64,000 nucleotides of DNA from Congeria kusceri (taxonomy: Eukaryota > Mollusca > Bivalvia > Myida > Dreissenidae). Every line of letters begins with the position of its first letter. Within the stretch, counting starts at the first letter, position 1. Below, piece by piece: positions 46,001-55,070 of the stretch. The notes beneath the pieces are model-generated. The model did no database searches. It had not been told where the DNA came from and worked only from the letters and a program-made list of their open reading frames with translations. The position numbers were made by a program, and so were the translations under genes. The DNA lies in the NCBI GenBank assembly GCA_027627225.1, contig CM051025.1:54132681-54196680 (forward strand), in the 5' to 3' direction.

Positions 46001-49000
46001 GGACAAGCTGGGCAATACAGACAAATGAGGCGCGTCGTTAAACCATAAAAGCGGAAAGTGCCGTCCCGGATAAGCCTGTGCGGACTGCACAGGCTTATTA
46101 GGGACAACACTTTACGCACATGCATTAAGACTGGTTTTCTCACGACGAGCCACAAATGTTTTCGCAACCCTAGCACTGTCACAATGCCTACAACAGTTCT
46201 TAAACTTTTACTTAGCATAATTGATCAATTTTACCCAATTGATTTGTGTTACTTATCAACCATGAATTTCATAGCCTTTTAATTATGTTTATGACTTACA
46301 TTTGAAGTCATATTGCCTGGCCATATGACTGAGACCTAAAACCTTGTCAGTGCCATAAAAGTATGTCAAGTAGTCATTGAAATTCAATGACTACCTGGTA
46401 GATGCTTCTATACAATAACCATTTTCAATGGCCAGTATTTGTACACATAGATTTTATATTTTCCTCTGCAGGATAGTTTGGATTATTTTGGTAATAGACG
46501 CACTGATCGCGATGAAGGTTCAACGTTCCAAGGCGTAGAAACACCTAGTCAGGTATGAACTTGTCCTAGTACCGACATAGTACAAAGTTTGTGTACCTTA
46601 GGTCACACAAGTATGACCTTGCCCTGGTTCTAAGTAGTATACATTTATGTTGCAGAGACTGCTGATCATGCAATAGTTTTTGTACTAGTTTAATGAGGTA
46701 AAATCATATTTTATTTGTTAAACATCTTAGTACTATGCTTTAAAACGTCATTTATTTGATATTTATTACCATATTTGAATGACTTTAATAAATATTTCAA
46801 TTTGCAATTAAAAGTAGCAGTAGCGGTTGCTGAAATCAGTTTTATTCTTAGATGACAGACTTGACATGGCTGAGGTAGTAAAAATATTATAAAAATTGAT
46901 TTTTTTTCAGTCAAGAGCGACTGCAGCTGTTATGCTATTAGAGGTATTAGAGAAAAATATTCCCATTTATTAATGTGAACAAACATAGCCGGATGTGGCT
47001 TTATGAATTGTTTTAATCTTGAAAATCCACACGGTCATTTTTAGCTTGACTATTTGAGAATATGCGAGCTTTCCAACTCGCCCTATTGGCGTGGGTATCT
47101 AAACTCTGGTTAAAGTTTTGGTTAAAAAGTCCTTTTACTTCAATACATGTACTACATATAGTTATTTACTTGTATCTTGGAGTATTCCTTTGTCATCAAC
47201 TCCAGCATCAGGTGTAACAATCCTTATAACTCAGTTTTGTATTTTGTCAGAGTTATGCCACTTTTTTACTTCGTTTTTCCTGTTAATGTTTTGATTCAGA
47301 TGTCTTATTACTTCAAAACTACTTAAGATGTTCACTTGAAACTGGGTATGCATATGGCATCAACTCCAGTATCAGGTGCAAAGTCCCCATAATTCATTTG
47401 CATATTTTAACAGAGTTATGCCCCTTTTTTCACTTAGATTTTCAGGTTAAATTTTTGGTTCAAAAGTCTTATAACTTCAAAACTTCAATATTATTCACTT
47501 GAAGCTTGGAATATACATGTGTTATCAATTCTACCATCAGGTGCTACAATTGACATAACTCAGTTTCGTATTTTTTTCCAATTAAAGTTAAGGTTTGCAA
47601 TTTCTATAACTTCAAAACTACATAATGTATTCACTTTAAACTTGGAATGTAGTGGTGTTGTCAACTTCCGGATCACAGTTTAGTATTTTGACAGACGTTT
47701 GCTTCTTTTTAGTCCCATACCAGTGTTTTACTTTAAACTTGAAACTTGATTCACAGATAAAAGGCAATACGAAAATAATACACAGTCTTTAATTTTTAGC
47801 TTGACAAGACCAAGTTTGGTAACTCTAGTTTGAAATTTGTCAGAATTCTGGGCCTTTTTACACAAAAGCTATTATGGATAGGTTATCGTTTTTCAGCAAG
47901 CTAGCTTCTCATGAATGGCTTAAAAGATTTCGTACACACTCAAATCGCTTATACCGTATATAAAAATGAACACATAGGCCAATTTTGATAACCCTAGTAA
48001 GAAATTTGTCAAAATTATGGGCCTTTTTACTCTAAGAAAATTTTACATTCCCGTGGGTGAGGTGGTGTAATCAACTTTTGATTTCCACTCACTAACTCGG
48101 GAATGAATCTTCATACATAGATACCCGATAGCAATACTTTACTTGGGATTGCATTTGGGGTGGGTATGGTGAGGGTTGGGTGAGGTCAAGGTCAAGGACA
48201 CTGTTACTAAAATTAGAAAAAAAAGTTTCTGCTCAATAACTTGAGAACATACTGAAATATTTAAATGAAACTCAATTTATAGATACCGTATAGCAAGACA
48301 TTGCACAAGGTTGCGTTTCGGGTGAGTCAGTGTTTTGAAAATTAGAAAAATGCTTTTCACTCAGTAACTCAAGAACAAAATTAATTTGTTTAATTGGCCC
48401 CTACTTTCCAAACAGTTTGTTTAAGAAAAAATGCCAGTTACTCTTGACAAGTACAAGAAAAGTTGAGCGCGCTGTCCTCTGACAGCTCTGGTTATAAGTC
48501 CCCTACCGATGTTTCACCTGTGGGGATTGTTGGTTTACTCTCTGTCCGTCTGTCCACAGAAACTGGATCATGTGATATCTAAAAAAGTTTAGAAGCTATG
48601 TTGATGAAACTTTGTGTGTGCATAGAGTAAAATGAGAATATTGTTTCTAGGTACTTTCTCCTGTCCACTTTAAAAAAAATTGCACCGACTTAAATACTTT
48701 AAATACTGTAAAACCATTATTCGCAGTTTGTCACTTGTTGATTGTCAAGCGCTTAACTGGCTTCGTGTCAAACTGCCATTAAAAGGACCCACATTTATTA
48801 CAATTGTACAAGACACTATGGGTACCACTATTAATTGGACTGTTTATTGCGATGCTGGTATATTGCACCTATGTTTAATCCCGCTAATTGGTGTGGTGTT
48901 GTTACACTAGGGACCACGTTATCGCGAGATTCAGACGATAAGATACGGACAGTGCGGGTAATTGGCACGTTGTTGTTTTAGCGGATGTCAACTGAGTGCA

Positions 49001-52000
49001 AGGGTTGTTAGAATAAACAAAAAGCACACAGATACAGTAAATTTTTTTAGGTTTTTGGGGAAAAAATCGAAATCCACGAATTTAAGATCCAACGAATATG
49101 CCCGATTTTACGAATCCACGAAATTTCATGTCAACGAAATTAAATGAATCCACAGTAGTTGAGCGTGCTGTCCTCTGACAGCTTTTGTTTTACACCAAGC
49201 CTATCGTGTATGGCAACACTAGTAGAAATTATTACTAGCATGTGTGTGAAACCTTGTGATCCATTGTGTAGCTATCATAATCATTTTTTTGTTCAGACAC
49301 TTCATTTTAAACCCATTAATATTTAATAGAAAATCTAATTGTAGTTGCTATTAGTGCTGGTATAAAATGTTTCCACATATTTAATGTATAGTAGTTATAA
49401 TGATTGAATAACTAATGAAATTGCAGAAAGCTGATCGATAATATACAGGGTCTGTCATGTTTTCAAGAGTCATTAATTTCAGATTCTGTCATGTCATTTC
49501 TGTCAGTGTGTCCCGATTCTGTCATGTTTTCAAAATCAGTAGGTTCAGATTCCGTCATGTCTTCAACATGCAATAGTGATCTTAAGATTCTATCATGTAT
49601 TTCAGATTCAGTATCTTAAGATTATGTCATGTTTTCAGAGTCAATATCTTCACATTTGTTGATGTTTTTCAGATTCAATATTTTCAGATTCTGTCATGTT
49701 TTTCCGATTCAATATCTTCAGATTCCATCATGTTTTCCACATTGAATATAGATCTCAGTCAGTATCTTCAGATTCTGTCATGTTTTCCAGATTCAGTATC
49801 TTCAGATTCTATCATGTTTTCCAGATTCAGTCTTTTCAGATTATGCTGTTTCACTTTTTCAGATTCAGTATCTTCAGATTCCACCTTGTTTTGTGGAGTC
49901 AGTATCTTCATGTTTTCCAGATTAAGTGTCTTCAGATTATGCCATGTTTTTCAGAGTCATTATGTTCAGATTCTGTTATGCCATGTTTAACTTTTCCAGA
50001 TTCAGTATCTTCAGATTATGCCATGTTTTCCAGAGTCATTATCTTCGGATTCTGCCATGTTTTCCAGATTCAGTATCTTCCGATAATGCCATGTTTTCTA
50101 AAGTCATTATTTGCTGATTCTGTCATGTTTTCCAGACTCATTATCTTCAGATTATGCCATGTTTTCCAAATTCAGTATCTTCAGATTCTGTCATTTTTCC
50201 ATAGTCAGGATCCTCAGATTCCTTCATGTTTTCCAGATTCAGTATCTTACTATTATGCCATGTTTTTCCGATTCATTATCTTTGTATTCTGTCATGTTTT
50301 CCAGATTCCATATATTCAGATTCTGTCATTTGTCTTTTTTTTCCCAGAGTTGGTATCCTCAGATTCTGTCATGTTTTTCAGGCTGCTTATGTTAAGATTC
50401 TGCCATGTTTTCAGGAGTAGATATGTTCAGATTCTGTCATGTTTTCCAGACTAAATATGTTTAGATTATGTTATGTTTTTCTGAGTCAGTATCCTCCGAT
50501 TCCATCATGTTTTCCAGAGTCAGTATCCTCAGATTCTGTCATGTTTTTCAGAGTCAGCATCCTCTGATTCTGTTATGTTTTCCAGAGTCGATATGTAGGA
50601 TACTTTGGTATTGTGAAGAACAAGCTCAATGGACGACTGCCGAAGGTGAAGTTTCTGAAGGTTATCAGCTTGAGAATCAATGCAATTAAAGGTAATACGG
50701 TATGCAAAAGCAGCACATTTCATGGTATAGTCAGACCATTGAAATATGTCTGGGGTTTTTCCAGTGCGTCTGTTTACACATATTAATACATGTATTCTTT
50801 TTTTTTTCATTAAGGAAGGTATCCATTAGTAATATGTAGTTTGATTATTAAAATACCTAACACAGAATTAATTGTTCTTGGTACAGTGTACAATTAAGTG
50901 CTACCGGTATGTCTTTGATTAATGAAGTACAATAGGTGGAATAGTTTAAAAATATAAATTCTCTGTCAATTTTGTATGGTTGTAAATATGTTTTGTATAG
51001 TCAGTAGTATTTGATATTTCGTCTCTTAACACACTCTTTCATAACTGATAACCATTGTTATTGAACAAGAAAAGTTTGGTATGTCAAGCTATTAATTTTA
51101 TTTCCTGTAGGTGTTGGTCGGGGAAATGGCAAAGATTTCCGTGTGGAATTCTGGTGCAAGAAAGCGTGTGTGTACTCTGCCAACTTTGGTGCGGTTGAAA
51201 ACTGCACGCTTACGCATAATGATGCTGATGATTACATTGAGGTTACACTGCAGAACTGCCCTGCCCTATCGGAAGATGTCAAAGTTCGGTTCCTCAGCAA
51301 ATCAGTAAGTTGCACATAGAGTTTTTAGGTATTGGTATAGGGGACCTATCTGGCATCGTCCGTCCTTCCGTCGTCAAGGTGCCGTCAACAATTTGGACTG
51401 TAAAAACTTGGACGAGTTGGATAGTGGGCCCAATCGGACCAGTAACACCAGAGTTATTGCCCCTTTTTTATGCAGAAAAAGTGCTAAAGTGCCCTTTTGC
51501 AACGTATAGCCTTTATTTTTGATCCAATCTTAACCAAACTTTTACAGTTTGTGTATGACCATCAGATCTCAGCAGACGCCAAAAATGGGCCAGATCGTGT
51601 TTCAAACACCAGAGTTATCGCCCTTTGTTTATTAAAAAAATATACAAAAATGGACATTATTCAGGATAGAGAGAGACATTTTTCATCCAATCTTCACCAA
51701 TCTTGCACAGTTTGTCTATTACCATGAGATTACAGTTGAAGTCGAATATAAGCAAGATTGGACCAGAGACACCAGAGTTATTGCCCTTTGTTTGTGAAAA
51801 AATATGCAAAAATGGACATTATTCAGGATAGAGACTTCATTTTTAGATTTCCTACTACCCCTGGCGTCGGCGTCCGCGTCTGAATTGGGGTAAAGTTTTT
51901 ATTTAAAAGTCTTGTAACTTCAAAACTACATACGTTATTCACTTGAAACTTGTAATATACCTTTGTCATCAACTCCAGTGTCAGGGGCAACATTCCCCAT

Positions 52001-55000
52001 AACTCTGTTTTGTATTTTGACAGAGTTATGCCCCTTTTTCACTTAGATTTTCTGGTTAAAGTCTATATTCAAAAGTTTTGTAACTGCAAAACTACAATAG
52101 TTATTCACTTGAAACTTGGAACTAATCTTTATCATCAACTCTAGTACCAGGGGCAACATTACCCATAACTCTATTTTGTGTTTTACAGAGTTATGCCCCG
52201 TTTTCACTTAGATTTTCTTGTTAAAAATTTTGGGAAAGCATATAGTCGCGGCCTTGTCCTTCCCTCCGTCCTTCCGTCCCACTTTTTTGTCCAGGCTATT
52301 TCTCAGCAACTAATAGCCGGAATTGAGAGAAAATTAATGGAAAGCTTCATTACCAAGAGGTGTGCATATTACCTGGATGTTCTGCTTCAGTGATTTTTCT
52401 CAGAGTTATGGGACTTTGAAGATTTATGAAATAAGAATAGAGTGCACAATTCTTGAATGGGCTTTTTCTCAGCAACTACTGGCCAGATGTCAATAAAACT
52501 TTATGAGAAGCTTCATTGCTAAGAGGAGGTATGCATATTGCCAGGAAGATCCACTTCAATGATTTTTCTTGGAGTTATGGGCCTTTAAGGTGTCAATTGT
52601 GTCATATCTATTTCTCAGGAACTGCTGTATGAAATTCAATGATGCTTGATGGAAAACTAAATAACTTGGAAATTAAATAACCACACAGTATTTCAGCAAA
52701 GATCCATCACTTTGATTAATTTAATTTTGTTTTTATTTTATGTTTACAATTTTACTTCATCTGCGTGTTCATATTAGATTTGTGTGGTATGCTCACATAA
52801 AGTTTTCATGTCAGATCTGGTCTTGCAGTTCTAGTGATTTTTAGTCATTTTACTATTTCCGCCCTTCTCATTGCATTTATATTGCTTGACAAAAGCACAT
52901 TGGGGAGCATCCATCAGTTTTACTTATATCCTTTTTTATGATGTTACAACACAAACTGTAATTTATTTTGAATATCTGACTTTTTTTCATTCAGAAAGTC
53001 ATATGTCTTTACAACATAATTTAGACACACATTATTGCTATATAAAAATAGTGAGCTTAAGCTGATCCTGTTATAACATACTTGAGCTATTCTACTCACC
53101 CCGGCATTGGCGTGGGCGTAAGGTCAAGGTTAAAGTTTTACTTTAAGCTAGTTTCTCAGGAATGGCATGAGGGATTTCATTTAAACTTGAAACATTTATT
53201 CCTCATATTAAAATAAACCTATAGACCAAGTTTGGTAACTCTAGTCTGCTATTGGTCAAAATTATGGGCCTTTTTACACTTAGAAATTTTACATATAAGC
53301 TGTTTGGATAGGTTCAAGTTTTTCTGTAAGCTAGTTTATCAGGAATTGCTTGAGGGATTTGTTTCAAGCTTAAAAACACGTATTCCCTATATCAAAATGA
53401 ACTCAGGCCAATTTTGAAAAGTCTAGTTTTAATTTGTCAAAATAAGGGGCCTTTTTAAACTTAGAAATTGTACATAATATTATAAGCTATTTAGATAGGT
53501 TGAAGTTTGTTGGTAAGCTAATTTCTCAGGAATGACTTGAGGGATTTCATTCAAATTTAAAACACTTATTCCATATTTTAAAATAAATCAAAACATCAAA
53601 TTTAATAACTATAGTTTGAAATTTTTCAGAATTATGGGCCTTTATACATTTAGAAATTTTACATATAAGCTATCCGGATAACTTAGTTTTTCGGTAAGCT
53701 AGTATCTCCGGAATGGCTTGAGGGATTTTATTCAAACTGAAAACGCTTATTCCCTATTTTAAAATGAACCCATAGGTCAACTTTGATAACTCTAGTTTGA
53801 AATTTGTCAAAATTATGGGCCTTTTTACACTTCGAAATTTTACATTCCCGTGGGGTGGCGGTGTTAAGTTTATTTACTCTCTTACTCGACAATGAATCTT
53901 CATACATAGATAGCCTACAGTAATACTTTACTTGGGATTGCATTTGGGGTGGGGTGGGTGAGGTCAAGGTCACTGTTACTTAATTTAGAAAAAAACAGTT
54001 TCTGCTCAATTACTCAAGAACAAATTGAAATATTAATAATAATGAAATGATAATAACTTAATTTATAGCAACACATGGCATGAGATTACATATCGGGTGG
54101 GTGGGGTCAAGGTCACTGTTTTGAAAATTAGGAAAATGCTTTCCACTTAGTAACTTGAGACTTTGTTTAATTAGCCCCGACTATCAGTACAGTTTGTTTT
54201 AGAAAAAATGCCAGTAACGTCGAGTGATCTGTCCTCCAACAGCTCTGGTTGAGAAATCTGGTCCAGCTGTAGGAGCTTTATGAATATGGACCATTGTTGA
54301 CCCTAGTTTGTGTTTCCAGTGGCTGTTTGTTTCATTGCAGACTAACATCCCAACTGTGTATGACGACTGTGCGTTTTTCTTCTGGTTCCATACGGCCTTT
54401 GTTGGAGACAGGTATGTACTTCTTGTATTCATCGATGTTTATATCTGCCCAATTTTTAGTAAGTCTTGCATATTTATTATGCAAAGTGTTTGGCAACAAA
54501 ACATATTAGTATGTCATAATGTAATTCATGTCATATGCATTCCTGATGTATGCCTGTTCAACTTCATCTTGCTGGCAATGGCTAATTAATTTCAAGAACG
54601 GACAAGGACTCTGTGTCAAAGCTATGTCCATGTAGTGGGCAGTTCGAAATAACTGACATATCCAAAATTCGACTTATCCGAATAAAGACTAAAAATATGG
54701 GTTCCAAGTGCAAAAGTACAATTTGGGATAGAAAACCATTTCGATATTACCAAAACGTTGAGGTATAAGTTAGAGACAACCATGTTTATTTTAGATAAAA
54801 TAAGATGGAAGGGAACCAGAAATTAGTTCCTACTTTGACTTATCTGAAACTTCGACTTAAGAAAGTTTAGAGCTACACATTAGTATAGATGGTTGTACTT
54901 TTTTCATGCTGATTTAAAATGCATGCACCGTTTTCAGTCTTTCTCTGCCAAGGGATCAGATTGATAATCCGCACAAGAAGAAAGCACAGAAAGTGTTCCG

Positions 55001-55070
55001 AGATAACTTCTCGGTTCAGCTGAGATTTGAACACATTTCCAAGCCAGATGTTTCCCAGAATCAAAACTGA
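27908..55070 (+). CDS. TPTE2: Voltage-sensing phosphatase copy B (complete gene)
   Basis: Fourteen coding exons per transcript: 27908-28073, 29163-29292, 32758-32961, one of 33806-33904 or 36722-36820, 41659-41825, 42414-42478, 43117-43177, 43921-44002, 45179-45329, 46472-46552, 50586-50691, 51111-51304, 54341-54411, 54938-55070. All junctions are GT/AG and in phase; the sum is 1710 nt, 569 aa, close to the 576 aa of Ciona VSP. Residues 1-99 are a polar cytoplasmic N-terminus; S1 about 115-135 with D132; S2 about 148-166 with F155 and E158; S3 about 172-195; S4 from 200 with Arg 200, 206, 209, 212 and 215, the spacing (6,3,3,3) of Ciona VSP. The PTEN-like domain has the P-loop HCKGGKGRTGT with Cys350 and Arg356. 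A C2 domain follows to the end. Members dephosphorylate membrane phosphoinositides on depolarisation. All catalytic residues I can check are intact. Confidence 0.93.
28295..28623 (-). mobile_element. tRNA-derived SINE, copy 2 (VSP intron 1)
   Basis: On the minus strand the head from 28623 is GTCCGGTTAGCGCAGTGG with an A box, then a degraded B box, then the body with GGGGTTTCCTCC, matching copy 1 at 15711-16003 over its length. Antisense to the host gene. Confidence 0.8.
28903..29092. mobile_element. Double-palindrome MITE, copy 2 (right end lost)
   Basis: The left end GAGGCGGGTCGCGGGAAA and both internal palindrome blocks are present; the right TIR breaks off after the GCATTAGGCTC-like sequence. 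It ends about 70 bp before exon 2 of VSP copy B. Confidence 0.8.
29163..29292 (+). CDS. TPTE2: VSP copy B exon 2, pre-S1 region
   Basis: Acceptor CTGTTTTAG, donor GTGAGT. Encodes the acidic stretch MDDFEIETGSYREE and continues to NTPETRL before S1. Confidence 0.85.
29954..31702 (+). repeat. Module repeat, type 2 (VSP intron 2)
   Basis: Starts AGCTCAGGGTGAGC, ends with hairpin GGGCCATCGTGGCCC then TCTTGTT. The interior has about ten modules of roughly 110-170 bp with ACCGCAAGGCCCAGAG, GTGGTCCTCTACAAAGAT and GGTCACATGGTTTATATAGA. Flanking sequence on both sides (29676-29953, 31703-32240) looks like another module repeat that it may have entered. Confidence 0.8.
31703..32240 (+). repeat. Module repeat fragment (VSP intron 2)
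   Basis: Three to four imperfect modules of about 130 bp with CAAATTTCTCAATA and GAGTTATTGCCC-like motifs. Ends not defined. Confidence 0.55.
32758..32961 (+). CDS. TPTE2: VSP copy B exon 3, S1 and S2
   Basis: Acceptor TAATTTTCAG, donor GTAAGG. Encodes S1 (FTILLILGEFCLVIVDL), a short loop and S2 (IIMGYFVLELAARIF). F155 and E158 form the FxxE/D gating-charge transfer motif of voltage sensors. Confidence 0.9.
33095..33427 (+). repeat. Short repeat with hairpin plus CTAG end
   Basis: Begins after a poly-T run with GTCGAGTCCGCTTGCGG and ends CCTGTTGCCAACAGG followed by CGTCTAG. A stem-loop followed by CTAG recalls Helitron 3' ends, but the 5' end is not clearly Helitron-like. Confidence 0.45.
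33806..33904 (+). CDS. TPTE2: VSP copy B alternative exon 4a, S3 variant a
   Basis: 99 bp, acceptor ACATTTCAG, donor GTAACC. Completes Gly167 and encodes DLFFHSWVDILDLVVVV then STFSIDLLIAKGNFE, ending in the first two bases of the Arg200 codon. Same length and phases as exon 4b at 36722; 14 of 32 full-codon residues are identical. Its extracellular end carries Lys and Glu, absent in 4b. Confidence 0.82.
34291..34551. mobile_element. Double-palindrome MITE, copy 3
   Basis: 261 bp, ends GAGGCGCGTC and GACGCGCCTC, two palindrome blocks, flanked by ATAT (34287-34290, 34552-34555). Lies between the two alternative S3 exons. Confidence 0.9.
35401..36181. mobile_element. 781 bp TIR element between the S3 exons
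   Basis: Inverted ends CAGTGTTCTGCCGTGGAT (left) and, on the other strand, CAGTGTTCTGCTGTGAAT (right), with further inverted similarity inward. Flanked by CCACAT on both sides (35395-35400, 36182-36187). No transposase. Possibly hAT-related. Confidence 0.82.
36722..36820 (+). CDS. TPTE2: VSP copy B alternative exon 4b, S3 variant b
   Basis: 99 bp, strong acceptor TTTGTTTTCAG, donor GTATAA. Completes Gly167 and encodes LLFFHDWMDIVDMVVVV then ATLVLDIVFSSSQYI, ending in the first two bases of the Arg200 codon. The two Asp (176, 179) and the VVVV core expected of S3 are conserved in both variants. Confidence 0.88.
37235..37493. mobile_element. Double-palindrome MITE, copy 4
   Basis: Ends GAGGCGTGTTGTGGG and CCCACGACACGCCTCA; flanked by ATGT (37231-37234, 37494-37497). 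One internal palindrome is decayed. Confidence 0.88.
37721..41382 (+). repeat. Module repeat type 1, split by an inserted type 2
   Basis: 5' part 37721-37853 (AGCTCACCTGAGCACTTTG... to GACTACATTTTT), 3' part 40191-41382 ending GGGCCATCATGACCC then TCTTGTT. Together they resemble the copy at 20460-21890, with modules of about 130 bp. The break is occupied by 37854-40190. Confidence 0.8.
37854..40190 (+). repeat. Module repeat type 2, nested insertion
   Basis: Starts AGCTCACCTGAGCACAACG, ends AGGTGAGCGACCTAGGGCCA then CTTCTTGTT. First part: about nine modules (CAAGGCCCAGAGGTTTCATA...). Second part, from about 39330: six modules of about 140 bp with GGGTGGGGTCAAGGTCAC and AAAACGGTTTCCGCTCAAT. 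Confidence 0.82.
41659..41825 (+). CDS. TPTE2: VSP copy B exon 5, S4 and linker
   Basis: Acceptor TTATACAG, donor GTAGGG. The first base completes Arg200; then LGVVGRIIRILRIVRG gives Arg 206, 209, 212, 215 at three-residue spacing. The linker to the phosphatase (RRIVSQNKRRYVKDG) is basic, as in the phosphoinositide-binding motif of VSPs, and the exon ends GFDLDLCYIT at the start of the phosphatase domain. Confidence 0.93.
41801..41960 (+). repeat. 40-bp duplication of exon end plus splice donor, x4
   Basis: Four consecutive 40-bp units starting at 41801, 41841, 41881 and 41921; the first three are identical and the last has one C to T change. Each contains the last 25 bp of exon 5, the donor CAG/GTAGGG and 15 bp of intron. 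Reading past the first donor meets TGA after four codons. Confidence 0.97.
42414..42478 (+). CDS. TPTE2: VSP copy B exon 6
   Basis: Acceptor TTGTTGCAG, donor GTAAAT. Encodes RMIAMSFPSSGVQSIYRNN, the highly conserved start of the PTEN-like domain. Confidence 0.92.
42539..42789. mobile_element. Double-palindrome MITE, copy 5
   Basis: Ends GAGGCGTGTCGTGGG and CCCACGACACGCC; flanked by ATTT (42535-42538, 42790-42793). Both palindromes clear (GCCTGTGCAGTCTGCACAGG). Confidence 0.9.
43117..43177 (+). CDS. TPTE2: VSP copy B exon 7
   Basis: Acceptor CTTTCAAG, donor GTAAGT. Encodes EVSRFFETKHPGHYKLYNLC, matching the family's EVxRFxxxKHxxHYxxYNLC. Confidence 0.92.
43582..43839. mobile_element. Double-palindrome MITE, copy 6
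   Basis: Ends GAGGCGTGTCGTAGG and CCCACGACACGCC; flanked by ATTT (43578-43581, 43840-43843). It ends 81 bp before exon 8. Confidence 0.9.
43921..44002 (+). CDS. TPTE2: VSP copy B exon 8
   Basis: Acceptor AACATCCAG, donor GTGAGT. Encodes ERNYDHSYFANSVERV then LIDDHNVPTL; IDDHNVPT is a VSP/TPTE hallmark. Confidence 0.93.
44096..44790 (+). repeat. Module repeat, about 140-bp units (intron 8)
   Basis: Opens with an inverted pair (ATGTCTCC ... GGAGACAT) and contains four imperfect modules with TTGTCTGCGCTTGTTCTC, TTTTGACGAAACTTC and TAGTTGTGCAT. Open frames on the minus strand follow the modules. Confidence 0.7.
45179..45329 (+). CDS. TPTE2: VSP copy B exon 9, catalytic P-loop
   Basis: Acceptor CCCTGCAG, donor GTACTC. 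Encodes VVAIHCKGGKGRTGTMICTW: Cys350 is the nucleophile and Arg356 the phosphate binder of the CX5R motif. Gly at position 352, where PTEN has Ala, is the VSP form associated with broader phosphoinositide specificity. Unlike human TPTE, the loop is not disrupted. Confidence 0.95.
45412..45575. repeat. 20-bp minisatellite (intron 9)
   Basis: About eight copies of TAGCCTGAAATCTCTTTTAC, some with CCCAAAA in place of CCTGAAA, starting about 80 bp after exon 9. Confidence 0.92.
46027..46153. mobile_element. Double-palindrome MITE, copy 7 (internally deleted)
   Basis: 127 bp with only one palindrome block (GCCTGTGCGGACTGCACAGG); flanked by AAAT (46023-46026, 46154-46157). Confidence 0.85.
46472..46552 (+). 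CDS. TPTE2: VSP copy B exon 10
   Basis: Acceptor CCTCTGCAG, donor GTATGA. Encodes DSLDYFGNRRTDRDEG and then FQGVETPSQ, matching the family's YFGERRTD and FQGVETPSQ. Confidence 0.93.
47042..48493 (+). repeat. Module repeat, type 3 (intron 10)
   Basis: Starts AGCTTGACTATTTGAGAA and ends with hairpin GCTGTCCTCTGACAGC then TCTGGTT. Modules contain AACTTCAAAACTAC, CATCAACTCCAG and, later, GTGAGGTCAAGGTCAAGG. Same 3' design as 53085-54250. Confidence 0.72.
48500..49190. repeat. Repeat fragments (intron 10)
   Basis: Mixed interspersed sequence, including CCACGAATTTAAGATCCAAC and a second GCTGTCCTCTGACAGC hairpin at about 49167-49182 followed by TTTTGTT. Boundaries not resolved. Confidence 0.5.
49440..50585 (+). 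repeat. 34-bp minisatellite made of splice-acceptor-like units
   Basis: Roughly 30 diverged copies of a unit containing GATTCTGTCATGTTTTCCAG then AGTCAGTATCTTCA. The last copy runs directly into exon 11, where TTATGTTTTCCAG is the true acceptor and AGTCGATAT the first coding bases. Open frames of up to 252 codons along the array are not genes. Confidence 0.93.
50586..50691 (+). CDS. TPTE2: VSP copy B exon 11
   Basis: Acceptor GTTTTCCAG, donor GTAATA. Encodes SRYVGYFGIVKNKLNGRLP then KVKFLKVISLRINAIK, the end of the phosphatase domain and entry to C2. Phase fits PSQ|SRYVGYF. Confidence 0.92.
51111..51304 (+). CDS. TPTE2: VSP copy B exon 12, C2 domain
   Basis: Acceptor TTTCCTGTAG, donor GTAAGT. 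Encodes GRGNGKDFRVEFWCKKACVY, then ENCTLTHNDADD, then DVKVRFLSKS. It carries more than the matching exon of copy A. Confidence 0.92.
51330..52640 (+). repeat. Module repeat type 1 fragment and others (intron 12)
   Basis: 51330-51845 matches type 1 from GGTATAGGGGACCTATC onward but lacks the AGCTCACC start. From 51846 (GATTTCCTACTACCCCTGG) other modules follow, with AACTTCAAAACTAC and CAGAGTTATGCCCC, and from about 52230 a further family. No complete ends. Confidence 0.6.
53085..54250 (+). repeat. Module repeat, type 3 (intron 12)
   Basis: Starts AGCTATTCTACTCACC and ends CTGTCCTCCAACAGC then TCTGGTT. Four modules of about 180 bp with AAGCTAGTTTCTCAGGAATG and AAATTATGGGCCTTTTTACA, then a part with GGGTGAGGTCAAGGTCAC. 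It ends about 90 bp before exon 13. Confidence 0.75.
54341..54411 (+). CDS. TPTE2: VSP copy B exon 13, C2 domain
   Basis: Acceptor TTCATTGCAG, donor GTATGT. Encodes TNIPTVYDDCAFFFWFHTAF. Confidence 0.93.
54938..55070 (+). CDS. TPTE2: VSP copy B exon 14, terminal
   Basis: Acceptor CCGTTTTCAG. Encodes SLPRDQIDNPHKKKAQKVF then RDNFSVQLRFEHI and ends DVSQNQN, TGA at 55068-55070. Confidence 0.93.

Noticed and set aside
49595..50454. Long plus-strand open frames (up to 252 codons) rich in Phe, Ser and Cys
   Set aside because: They follow the 34-bp intronic minisatellite in several frames; no start context, no domain, and the sequence lies inside a VSP intron.
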